DNA of 64,000 nt from Trichoplax adhaerens (taxonomy: Eukaryota; Placozoa; Uniplacotomia; Trichoplacea; Trichoplacidae), in NCBI RefSeq assembly GCF_000150275.1, contig NW_002060944.1:6422564-6486563 (forward strand). Direction: 5' to 3'. Both the position numbers and the translations under genes were made by a program. Below are positions 52,503 through 64,000 of this stretch, one piece after another (the stretch's first letter is position 1; each line of letters starts with the position of its first letter). Under the pieces are notes generated by a model. The model did no database searches and was not told where the DNA came from. It worked only from the letters and a program-made list of their open reading frames with translations.

Positions 52503-53367
52503 CGAACAGTAGTTTAGTAAGAAGATATTTAGAGCTGGCCGGCAATCGTGTGTCGCTTCAGTACAGTGCTCAAACACGACCTGCACAACGTGTCGTTGCA
52601 ACGCCTGACGTTTCACTGACGAACAAAATTCAATTGAGGTAAACGAGCTGCTTCAAAATATTATTAACATAGACCTTCAAGTATTTTCTCCTCTTTCTAT
52701 TACGCTTGGAAGCCATTGAATCCTGCAATTACTTTGATGTAAAAGGTCGTTGTTGATTGATTAAGTGGAAAAGTTTAAAGATAAAGATAGCGAACAGTAG
52801 TTTGGTTAGAAGATATTTAGAGCTGGCCGGCGGCAATCTTGTGTCGCTTCAGTACAGTGCTCAAACACGACCTGCACAACGTGTCGTTGCAACGCCTGAC
52901 GTTTCAGTGACGAACAAAATTCAATTGAGGTAAACGAGCTGCTTTCAAAATATTAACATAGACCTTCAAGTATTTTCTCCTCTTTCTATTACGCTTGGAA
53001 GCCATTGAATCCTGCATTACTTTGATGTAAAAGGTCGTTGTTGATTGATTAAGTGGAAAAGTTTAAAGATAAAGATAGCGAACAGTAGTTTGGTTAGAAG
53101 ATATTTAGAGCTGGCCGGCGGCAATCTTGTGTCGCTTCAGTATAGTGCTCAAACACGACCTGCACAACGTGTCGTTGCAACGCCTGACGTTTCAGTGACG
53201 AACAAAATTCAATTGAGGTAAACGAGCTGCTTCAAAATATTAACATAGACCTTCAAGTATTTTCTCCTCTTTCTATTACGCTTGGAAGCCATTGAATCCT
53301 GAATTACTTTGATGTAAAAGGTCGTTGTTGATTGATTAAGTGGAAAAGTTTGAAGATGAAGATAGCC
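52503..53367. repeat. Tandem direct repeat, three copies of 288 bases
   Basis: Copies begin with CGAACAGTAGTTT at 52503, 52791 and 53079. Shared landmarks are AGATATTTAGAGCTGGCCGG, CTTGTGTCGCTTCAGTA (first copy CGTGTGTCG), CACGACCTGCACAACGTGTC, GTTGCAACGCCTGACGTTTC, TTCAATTGAGGTAAACGAGC and GGTCGTTGTTGATTGATTAA. Copies differ by a few substitutions and indels, so duplication is fairly recent. The unit is less AT-rich than its surroundings and contains CACGACCTGCACAACGTGTC, itself an imperfect palindrome. No long open frame runs through the unit. Confidence 0.93.
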
Positions 53368-54920
53368 AAGTTCGACAAGGCCGACTATTGCATGGCTTAA
53401 TACAGTAAAGTTAGTTCAAGAGAGCTGAAAGATGCCCTTTCATTGGCGTCATGCTTGTGTCAATCGAGTTGTAATTTAAAAGTGGAAAAATCACTGGGTC
53501 TAAGATCTGAAAATCGAGGCGATTGTCAATTTTCTCTGCCATTTTTATCTGACAGTGAATATCGATTTCAATATGAACAAGGGAAAAGGATTTCAAGAAA
53601 AGGTAGACAACAGTACAGTAGATCTGATAAATTAATCGTTCTACATCCCACAATGTTGTGGTAATTCTGGCTCAAGCAGATGTTGTAATCTTGTAGCCTC
53701 TCTTTATCCATTAGTTGCATACTATTTGCTGATATCAGCGCTATCATTGCAAAATTGTTTATTGACTCCATTACTGTTTCGCTGTGACAGCCTAATTATT
53801 CATAAATGACCGAATTTCTGTAGTAGTTTGACTTCTATTACCCGGATCAAGTTATAAATATCATTCAGAATTGCGCAATTCTCATTGTAAAGAACTAAAT
53901 GGTGCCTGCAAAGGTTATACAGTACAAGACATATTCAATCTTTATTCTATGCAACCAAGTAGACACACATTTACTCTTCTTGATAACCCTAACTTGACTG
54001 ACTTGACACAGTATGAATAGAAATTTCTATAGCCGCTCAATCGATCCAATGACTGTCATAAATTTTCATTGCTGTAGCATAATATTAATCATATTATTAT
54101 GATACTACGAACTGCAATCTTCAAATTTTTACCCACAATCAGCACAATCTATTTTATACTAATATACAGTAGCTAAAAATGTTGACCTTGTCTACTCTTT
54201 ATTATATTGGATCGTCTACGGGTCAACCAGATTAGCAATAGAGAAGTACAGTGACGCACGTACAGTAGACAGCATAATATCGCTGCGATCATTATGCATC
54301 GATAAATATTTTATTCTTTGTTAATACGATTTGAATACTGACGATTACGTTATGTTATTGACTAATATAAATGATTAATTGATGATCGGTCATGCCTGGC
54401 AAATTTTTCAAGCACTCATAAGCAACAGAAGTTCTCAAATATATGCACATATACTATAAAACATGATAAATTGACAAGACAATCCGGTAATAAAAACGCA
54501 TAACCCAATACTGGTTGAGCGAACAAATCTATTTCTTAGTCGATTGGACTTTGCTAACTTGTGCTCTACTGTAGAACGCTATGACTACTGCCGGAACATA
54601 ATTACAGTATTTATATCATTACAAGTCCTGTTACGTTGATGATATCCCCTTCACGGTAGCGCTACATCATGATTACTATCGTAGATTAAAGTCTAATCAA
54701 TTCCATTATCCTTATTTTCTTTATTAAGATAGCTTGTCGTTCACTTAGCATTCAGGTATAGCGTAGTGCGTCATCAGCGAATACTTACTGACGCAATATA
54801 AAATAAAATAAAATATAAATAATTCTGCCTACTGCATACGTTCATGGATTAAAACACTGAAGTATTCCCATTTTCACTGATGCACAATTAGCTTAAGTTA
54901 AACCATTTCGATATTATTCA

Positions 54921-55068
54921 ATAGATAAAAAAATAAGACTACAACACAACGTCTAAAAATATGTTGTAACTCTATCGAAACCGGTAATTTAGTAATAGAT
55001 AAAAAAATGAGACTACAACACAACGTCTAAAAATATGTTGTAACTCTATCGAAACGGGTAATTTAGTT
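54921..55068. repeat. 74-base direct tandem duplication
   Basis: Two nearly identical units begin ATAGATAAAAAAATAAGACT and ATAGATAAAAAAATGAGACT (54921 and 54995) and share ACAACACAACGTCTAAAAAT and GTTGTAACTCTATCGAAAC. Only about two bases differ. Confidence 0.9.
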
Positions 55069-55306
55069 ATTGATCAATAAGTTGCATAATATGTAATATT
55101 AATGGAAAAATAGAAGAAATATCATATGCTAAGATGAGATAATAGCCAGTTTTACTATCTACCAGACAGTATGATTGATTCATTATAATATACAGTACTA
55201 TAGAATAGAATAAAAGTACGTTTGTTTGAAAGGCAATACAGTAATATGTACCTCATTTAATGAGAGATTGATATCAACTATTATTTCTGATGCATATGGT
55301 ACATAG

Positions 55307-58291
55307 CTCGCTAGAAGAATAGCTAAACATGAAAAGCAATTACAGAAGCTGACCAGTTATTATCAGGTATAATTAATTACGTCAATCCGTCTCTAACTTA
55401 CGTATATTTTAATTAGTAATTTAATTATCGTTTAACTTTACAAGGTAACCTATATATTTGTATACGTAGTTAAGTACACGTGTATCTAGTCTATATAATT
55501 GCTATGAATTACGTAATAGATAAGTAAAATAAAGATTATTGTGCTTACTTCAATTAATAAAATTTTATTTTCTTAGGAAAGCACAATTTTCAAACATGCA
55601 ATATTTTAACAATGTAATTTTTGATAATTTCTATTTTACGTATTTTCGCAATAGGATTACATAAATAAGCATAAGCAATCTATCAAGCAATCTCCTAATT
55701 CAACTGATTGCTGTATTAGCGAGAATAATGATAAAACCGGAAATATATCCAAACATAATCCAGTAACATGTCCCGACGATATGATAGCCAGTCAGGATAC
55801 CGCTTTGTTCTTACCTACACTACAAATGTTTGATAACGATGATGACGATAATCAAGCATTAACCCAAATTGAAGATCATGACGGTCATATTGAAAATGAT
55901 AGTCAATTAACAGGTCATGATATCGATTTGGTTAGTAATCTACAAGGAAATGGTATGGAAACTGTTGAAGATGATAGTTTATTGATGTTGGAGGCAAAAG
56001 CAACCCCATCATATAAATGCGATAACAATGCTAGCATAAATAGCGACAACTCTCATGCCTTAAGTACTGGAAATAAAAGACAACAATCTGTAGATACCAA
56101 AATAAAATCACTTAATTGGACTATCAATAGCTGCGCAGACGTTGATGACATAGAGAAAAGTAGTACAACGTTGTATGAATTTCAATTACAAGCATGTTTA
56201 CAGGTAAATGGGCGAACAATATTATTACCAACTAAATAATGAATTAGAATTTATTAATATTAATGCTAAATCTTAATTTCTAACGACCTTAAGGTTAAAG
56301 AACCAGTCAAATCGATCGCTTTTTCAAGTAACAATGGCAATTGTAATGACTCTATTAAGATAGCTACTTGTTCCGACCGAATAATCACTATATGGACATT
56401 ATCAAAGGACGATTTTTCTGAATGGAATTTCGTAAAATGTCTCACATGCGATAAAAACGTATATCAAACTATTGGATTTAATATAAAACAATAAAAATGA
56501 TGGACAAATTAACGTTATATTTTGATTATCCTTAAATATTTAGATGGAAAAATTTAGCGATGTTAACTTTCTCTCAACGGACACCGGAATCTGTATTTCA
56601 GTTACTGGTAAATTTCGGGCATCTCATAATAGGTAAGTAAACATAGTACAGCCTGTCAAGACTATTACGCATATTGTACAATTATCACGCGTTGATAGCA
56701 AATTTTTTTTGTAATCTTGTAACGGTGATATAACTATTTGAATATGAATATTTAGAATTTATAGAATAACAGACAAAGAAGACTTTAGTTTAGAACTTCG
56801 TAGCGGTTGTTCAAAGTAAGAGAAAAAATCCCAATAGGAATGTAGTCGAAGCGATTATACTGCACTGGTTCATCTTATTTCTTAATATACATTGAAATAA
56901 TTCCAGGTTCCCGTGTAAATGTGAATATCGATCTGTAAATTGTCCACCTGGTCACAAAAACGTTATTACTGCAATATTGAATGGAAACGATAAAAATTAT
57001 TACTTTAGAAAATACTGTCTTGATGACAAATGCCAGTAAGTTTGATGTTATAGCACCTTCATATTATTACTAATATAAAATTTATTCCTTTTAACGGTAA
57101 ATTGATAGATAATTAATTTATATTGTCTATATTCTACACAGGAATTTAATATCTTGTAATGATTTCGAAAAACCCAATATATTAGAAAAGTTATCGTCTA
57201 TTGTTGTAGCGCATGGATCTGAACTGATGTTATTAGGATTATTTGAAAAGACGATTGTCCTATGGTAATAAACTACTTTGTAGAAAATATCGGATTTTTC
57301 TTATAAGGAGTACTTTATAATAATTTTTGCAAAAATAGGAATTGGAGTAACTATCAAATCACAAAGAGAATAGCGCTAGACGGGTCGTTTATTGAAAAAG
57401 AGGCTGCAAAATGTTTTCGAGTTGTAATCGAAAAGGTTAATTAGTAGCTTAAAAACAGATTCATGCATGCTTTGTTTGCATAAGTAAAATGTGAACAACA
57501 GTTTAGGAAATATTGTACGAGATTTCTTACATTTTCATTTATATTAATACTATTATAGGACTGGCTGTTCGCAGTGATTGGTTCCAGTTTCGATAAGGTA
57601 ATATAGCATAAATAATAACTGCTAAAGTCTCGGATATTGTTTATTTCTTGCCTTAGATATTTATTTATTATTGATAGCGATCGATTTTTTTTATTTTCGT
57701 TCGTCTCATTTTTACATATGTACCTGGTACCTGCAAATAATTCTTCTTTGAAAGAATAAAGACAGCGATGCATTGATGCATAATTATTGTCTACTTGCTC
57801 TCAATCATAAAAGTAATCGTATAGTGAAGCTACAAAGCTATGGATTCCAAGAGTGCGAAAGTACCCAAAGGTTGTTAAAAAAGTTCCAGCATTTTCATCA
57901 ATAAATCATTTTTATCTTATCTATCGTAACTATATTATTTTCTGTTTTTATATCCTTGTTCTTAGAACTGATGTAGCGTTATGTTGCGTATCACAAACAC
58001 ACATCGCAACAGTCACTAGAAATAACACGATTTACTTATGGAACCTCTATACATCTGCTTGCTTAGCAGAAATACCGTATCAGGGTACTGTATATTATTA
58101 TGATTTACAGGGATAATAGCTTAATAAGTTTCAAAAAAATTTTAGTAACACATAACATAACTCATTCTCTAGGTCAATATATTACTAGTATTCAATTACA
58201 TCCCGAGCTTCACCTTTTTGCATTAGCAACGAATTCTAATTGTCTTCATATCTATTCAAAAGTTAAGAAGGATGCCCAACTAAATAAGTAA
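55307..58291 (+). CDS. PALB2: PALB2 homologue (partner and localizer of BRCA2), first exon not located
   Basis: PALB2 bridges BRCA1 and BRCA2 in homologous recombination, through an N-terminal coiled coil and a C-terminal WD40 propeller. Plus exons, all in phase: 55307-55366, 55655-56203, 56294-56458, 56544-56632, 56756-56815, 56907-57035, 57142-57264, 57339-57435, 57559-57597, 57755-57870, 57966-58084, 58173-58291. The first found exon is coiled coil (RRIAKHEKQLQKLTSYYQ), the second long, acidic and disordered (DNDDDDNQ). Propeller matches to human: SIKIATCSDRIITIWTLSKD (PCIITACEDVVSLWKALDA), ELMLLGLFEKTIVLWNW (QEALLGTTIMNNIVIWNL), IATVTRNNTIYLWNLYTSAC (AAILTSGTIAIWDLLLGQC) and a last strand LFALATNSNCLHIYS (SHLLAGQKDGNIFVYHYS). 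It is much shorter than vertebrate PALB2 between coiled coil and propeller. A cysteine-rich segment (FPCKCEYRSVNCPPGHK ... YCLDDKCQ) is unusual. The initiator exon lies upstream. Confidence 0.8.
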
Positions 58292-61200
58292 TTATTGCAA
58301 CTTTAATACATCTTAATAACTTAAAGAAAAAGAGAACTTAAAATATGCATATGAATAACTATAAAAATAAAATCTGTATTTTCGTGCTTAGTTAACATTA
58401 ACTGCCATATCCTTCCGTTTAATTGAAGAGCAAGGAATTAATATTGGCCCTTGATCGAATGAAATAATGATGACTTTACATATGGATGCTAGACTTTCAA
58501 TTAGATCATAGTCGTATTATTAGAAAATAGATTTCAATAATCCATTATGAGCGGCGCAGGTGCGAGAGAAGAATACGCGATTGTAAACACGTATCATAAT
58601 CATATTTATTCTATTAAATTGAGATACTATTGATACTGTACAATAAATTTATTAAGAATTGTTAAAAAATTTTATATTGCTATCATTTTTCGAATAAATA
58701 AAAGTAAAACAATTGGGAGCCGAAATTATTTTTGAAAAGGAGTAAATAGGAAGTTTTATCTATTTGCATTTTTAGTTGTTATTCGTATAATGTTCTACCT
58801 GAGTAATGCAGGTAGGACTTACTGATGATAAATATTTTGTATAATTTATATTTTACCTCTTAAATTATCATGTGAATTACACATGATTAGCCATGATGTT
58901 TATTATATTATTTGTGATTAAGAATAATAACTGCTAAGATTTTCATAAGTGGAATTTTTATTTTCATTGGAATAAAAATAAATGTCAAAATATTCAATTC
59001 AAGTTTTTATTAATAATGTACAATCATTTTCTTTTTGTTAAGTGTATTGATAACTGTTGACTACATGATGTCCATTCATACTATCAAATGGCTTATAACT
59101 CTAAACTGGTGTGCATACTTCAAAGTCTCTTTAAAATGAAAAGCAGATCGGCTAAAAAATTTTCAATTTTGAAAGCACTTCTAGATTTTTATGAACGATT
59201 TTGTAGGCGAACAAACACAGTACTGCAGAAGTTGTCCACTTACACAACAGCGATACTCAACTCTAGTTCTATGATTGCATACTATTATACACCAGCATAA
59301 ACAGTCTTGATATCATTGGCATTAATTCGAAAGATTAATATACAGGGATTAAAGTTATTCAATCAAGTATAACCAATTTATATAGAGAGGTAATTATATT
59401 AAAATGAATGAATTGATATTTAACTGTGATGTGTAATCGTAGAGTATCTCGTAAATGAAAGATGAATGGCATGAATTATATTGATATTTGTTAACTGGCC
59501 TAAGTATCTTGATTCTTCACCTTCTGATTTCGTTAAGGTATGACTTATTTGCTACCTATTTATTAAATCAACGAAAATTATATTTATAACGGTCTTGTTG
59601 ATGCTTCCATGGGCATTAATTATAGATTGTTAGTCTATTTCATCCATATTAATTGATATTGCAATAACTTACAATGATGTAACCAATATTTTTCCTGTAC
59701 TAATATCATTTCAGCGGTACTTGATAATAAAAAGAAGAGCTTAATGATGAAGAACAATAAAAGGCAGTATGGCGAACATTAAAAAGTTGATTATACTTAG
59801 TTTATACTATAATTAATTGCTTAAATGGTGTATTACATTAATGAAAATAATATAATGGTCGATATATTCAAATCGCATATTTAATCCTATTGATTAAATA
59901 GAGCTATATGGATTGTTGAACTCATTCTTATATCTGCAACTGTAAAATTGTCTTGTATTAACCTTTACGTTACCGTTACCTCATATTACGCAAACAATCC
60001 TCACTGTCTTGACACTTCTACAATGGTGATAATAACACTCTGATGAATAATAAATATATTATTTATCATACTAAACAATAAAATTAAATATGAATACTAC
60101 TTCTATAATAAGAAGAAAAATTCTAATAGTTACAGCTATATTACGATTTAAAAAAGAGAAAGGAAAAATGATGAACTTTTGTAAAGGACTGTATCGATTT
60201 CCTTGTCCATAGCTCGATAATTTAGCTTGTATTACTGTGATCTTTGTCCTACGGTTCCTTGATCCATGGTTTACAAGAAGGAAACCGAGCCGACATTTGC
60301 CGTTTATTTATACATCCGTACGTATATTATAGGTATGATACATATCTCTATGTATATTATATAAAGATAGATTTATATAACATACATAAATAATTTTATG
60401 ATAGTATGTAACGCTAGGCAAGCAACAAAATAAAATAGGAACTTTTAGTCAATTCTAATTCACGTAGAATTTGTTAGCTGTAATTTGCCGATATGAATAA
60501 ATAACAAACCCATAACAAGGGAATGAATAATAATGAGGAAAGGAATAGTATTGGCGCATGTCTATGTTTAAACCAGATTAATCTTGCCTTTGTACTACTT
60601 CACCCATAGAAATATTGCCTAATTCAATTAATCAATACATTTCTGTGTTTCATTTCGATGGTTATGCTAGCAAACAAAAGGCGAAAAATAAGGTAAAAAT
60701 GAAAATTTAGATACTGAAAGTTGTTCATCAAAAAGCAATGTATTAGGCGTATGCTACTGTAATTAACGTAGATAGCATGTTAACTTAATTCGGCAAGCTT
60801 ACGAAAGGATGAATAGGTATTGATCCATCTACAATCTAGCAAGTTACGGTATTGGAAGCGAATATAACTGCGGTTGTTTGTCACCTGATGTAGTCGCGGC
60901 TATTATAACTTAATATGGAGTACGTAGGCTGACTCCGCTAGATAATTACGAGTCAGAAGCCCACATACAGCCATGTATTATATTATTTCTGTCATTCTGA
61001 CATCAAAGAGGACTCATATCAACACTAATTATGAAGGTTATTACAAATATTCGATGCTGCTGAGTCTAAGTTAATAAAATAACCCACCTATTCTACCCAC
61101 GCTACAAATAGATTACCAAATCCGTATAAAGTAACTGCAATTCTGCATTTTGACATTATTATCAATATAACAAATCCAGGATAAGATTTCGCATTTTGGG

Positions 61201-61915
61201 GTCTAGGTTAGACTACATAGACATTCGATAAAATTTTTTAAATTTATCCTTATTTTTCGTTTTATCTTGTACAAACAATATATAACTTCTTTTTGCAATG
61301 TATAATTAAGACATATACCTATAAAGCGAAGTAGCTATATATAGATATCAATATATTGAGAGAGAGATTTACAACCATGTATAAAGATAGCAAGATATTA
61401 CTTTCGATACAGCATAGTTAAATCTCGTATAATGTTCTTGCTTAGTATTCTTCTTCAATAGTAGTCATTTACATTCTTTATACTCTCGTCTATTAGATAA
61501 GTAAATTCTTTTGAGTTGCACCAAAGTCACATTTTATTAAATATTTAATACCCGATCTAGCTTCACATGAGAACGATTTAAAATTTTGATATGCTTGATT
61601 CTTAATATTGTAGGTGAAAAATTAGATGACATTTATATCATCAATTAGGAAGACATCGTGATCATTTGGTTTGAATCATTGCCTATCCTACTATTACTAT
61701 CATCATTTTAATACAAGATTTACAAAGGGGTGCATTATATTCAATATAATTATTTTACTTCAAAATTTTTAACTATTGGCATTACTGGTGACTGCTATTC
61801 GAAGGCAAAAAAAGAAGAAAACCATACAAGTATATTACGTATATATACTCGTGTGTAAGCATAGTATATATATACGTGTAGGTCATATATGCATATTTAA
61901 GAAAGAATTCTAGCC
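58292..61915. other. Gene-poor intergenic stretch, 3.6 kb
   Basis: AT-rich. One plus frame at 59088-59300 (MAYNSKLVCILQSLFKMKSR) has an ATG and stop but no homology. Nothing else can be supported on either strand. Confidence 0.5.
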
Positions 61916-64000
61916 ATGAGAAATAGCATTTTCGCCTTGTTAACATTACTTATTTGGCAAAGTTCCTATTGGATGATGATATTAAAGCAACAGGGTATAA
62001 TAGCACTACCAAGTAAGTCCAATTCGACTAATAATCCATAGCATCATCGATACAGTTTTAACTTTTCTTTCGTTAAATTGAATCAGTTAACTAGATACAC
62101 CGTAAAATAGGTTAAATTTTTATTTATCGAGCGACTGTAAAATACGATTTTTAACTTTTATTAGATGGGCATCACTTCACCCCTGGTCGTTTTAATAAAT
62201 TTATAATAGTATTGAGTTAAATTCCATCATCCTATGTTTGAATAGTCAACTTGTAATCGTTTCTATAATGATATTGACATGGTATCAAATCCTTCTGAAT
62301 ATCATGATATACTATCTTGAGATCAACCGTAGATGTTGTCGTCTCAATATCATAACGGATAGTGCATTTGAAACTAAAAAAATTTTCTGCTATCCCACTC
62401 CTACTAGAATGATTCATTATTGTGTCAATTCATTGATTTTTTTTCTTTCCCCTCTTCTTCCATAATAATTAATTAAAATTCAATGGGCCAATAGTTTGGT
62501 TGCTAGCAATAAATGATAAGCTAGCATTAATTAGACCAATTTTAACTTGTATGAATTTCTATAGCTGATCGATTTCTTCATATTATCTCGTTTGCGGTAA
62601 GTTAGATTGTCTAAATATGATGATGATAGCAAACAGTAATCGATAGAGAATCATTATGCAAGGTCAATAATTGTTATACAAAAAAGATTGAATTCGGTTC
62701 AATTGTCTAAGTTGGAAAAGTAGAATACTGTCATGCAAAGGATATAAGCAGGAAGCTAAGAATAAATAGTGAAAGATATTGCCGTCATTATCCACTAGTA
62801 CGTAAGGAGTAGAGCATATAAATTTTTTTGATTTGTATCACATGGGGCGTCTTGAAGGTGTAGCAAACTGATTGACACGATGGTCATAGAATCAAGTAGG
62901 AAGCAACAATAAATAACATCTCTTCCTCATGATTTTGATCATTTTTTGTCCGAATACGAAGATATGGTCCATTCACGGGCCCAATAGTAATGAATGAGCG
63001 TAATCTACCTTGCCTAAAATTGTAATTGTTGTCGTTTTGGTAAGATGACACAAAATTGTCATTATTATACAATATTAGTCATTTTACAAGTCGTAGGTTA
63101 CAAGAAGAATCGGCAGATGGCTCCTATTTAACAATTTTTTGAATATAATGAAAACCAATCTATTGGACAATTTCAGATGAAGAAAGTAGAATTCAATCTA
63201 CTGCTATTGTTGACCATAATTATTAGTTGATCAGTTGCTTTTTAGATGTCTTCTTACCTATGGACATACAATACAAAATCTCCTAATTGTCAGTCTACCT
63301 GTATCCACTCATGCCCACGCTTAATTTACGGACATATTGCTATAGCAATCCCCCATGTCTGTAACTAATTATCGATTATTCTAGACACGCACTAATAGAA
63401 TAAAAAATAATATGAATCCACCAACCCACTTGCATTTATACGCGATACAACTGTGATATATCAGGTAATCTGATCGGTAATTTTTTTTCAAAATAATATT
63501 TATACCTTTCCATTTTATAAAAAAAATTTTTATCAATTCCTTTTTCTGCTCTTGTGAAGTTGTGCTGTAATTACTTCACGCTTCAAAATCCTTCGTTTTA
63601 AGTAACACTAAGCAAATAAAATTATAAAAAAAAATAAATTACAAAAAAATTGCTAGCTGAAATCATTGAACATGTTACTTTCTATTCTCCAACAGGATTA
63701 GGCTTATGTATGCATAATGATATTAAATTAATAATTTTTATTCTTTTCCTAATACATTGTAGTATCGGATAAATGGAATAAAACTATAGCCAAAGCAATA
63801 TCTCCATCATCATTGTTGCCATTATCAATAAATGATAGAAATAATCCGTCAGTTTCAGACAATCATCCACCGATAACTCATCGAACGACAATAAATTCAA
63901 CTATACCACAGGAGCTATTATTAAATAGTACAATTTTGCCACCATCCGTAGACCAGACAAATTCAAACAATACCGATCATAATCAGGATCATAGCATGGT
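61916..64000 (+). CDS. Secreted or membrane Ser/Thr/Asn-rich protein, 5' part only
   Basis: Not recognised. Exon one, 61916-62012, encodes a signal peptide (MRNSIFALLTLLIWQSSYW...) and ends at CTACCAA|GTAAGT in phase 1. A second exon begins at 63763 after TTGTAG in the matching phase and stays open to the window edge. It encodes a low-complexity stretch rich in Ser, Thr, Asn and Pro (ISPSSLLPLSINDRNNPSVS) with several N-glycosylation sequons (NKT, NST, NNT), as expected of a mucin-like stalk of a receptor or an extracellular matrix protein. The 1.75 kb intron is long for this window, so small exons inside it may have been missed. Confidence 0.5.

Larger units (their letters stand above)
49272..55306. 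other. Gene-poor stretch, 6 kb, with repeats
   Basis: Must contain the first exons of the CRLF3-like gene and of PALB2, neither located. It also has an inverted repeat at 50653-50742, a hairpin at 51190-51206, the 288-base tandem array and a 74-base duplication. Minus frames at 52187-52501 (KSLTKSSLTTSKNDTNSPN) and 53411-53653 (MAEKIDNRLDFQILDPVIFP) have some coding look but no splice partners or homology. Confidence 0.5.

Overview
The window reads as nuclear DNA of an animal with a compact, AT-rich, intron-rich genome. Nearly every gene is split into short exons with GT..AG boundaries, introns of about 50 to 800 bases and standard-code codons. Several genes point to an animal (PALB2, CRLF3, NOL11, PIGX, NTHL1), while a full endonuclease IV, absent from vertebrates, points to an early-branching lineage. 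A placozoan such as Trichoplax or a close relative fits best, but this is inference. Gene models were rebuilt by hand from splice sites, reading-frame phase and remembered homologues; no search was run.

Layout, left to right: N-terminal half of a CSB/ERCC6 remodeller (minus, running off the left edge); a tandem-repeat block; endonuclease IV/APN1 (plus); two unidentified coiled-coil genes on the minus strand only 17 bases apart; NOL11 (plus, about 20 exons); a 3.6 kb gene-poor stretch; an intronless folate-receptor-like gene (minus); DCTN5 (minus); PIGX (plus); a conserved protein with a helix-hairpin-helix-like motif (minus), divergent from NTHL1 (plus); PDAP1 (minus); CPSF4 (plus); RPS9 (minus); BUD31 (plus); a CRLF3 homologue that carries an N-terminal RING finger (minus); a 6 kb gene-poor stretch with a 288-base tandem array; PALB2 (plus); another gene-poor stretch; and the 5' part of a secreted or membrane Ser/Thr-rich protein (plus) leaving the right edge.

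The genes are mostly housekeeping: transcription-coupled repair, base excision repair, homologous recombination (PALB2), rRNA production (NOL11), splicing (BUD31), mRNA 3' processing (CPSF4), translation (RPS9), GPI-anchor synthesis (PIGX) and dynein cargo transport (DCTN5). Four DNA-repair genes in 64 kb is notable but may be chance.

Gene-poor stretches hold dispersed palindromic runs built on TACTGTA/TACAGTA, three direct tandem arrays (about 200, 288 and 74 bases) and a few hairpins. The most interesting items are the RING-CRLF3 architecture, the complete animal endonuclease IV with a basic tail, the 17-base intergenic pair, and the conserved unnamed protein next to NTHL1. No bacterial-style system, CRISPR array, virus or intact transposase was recognised.
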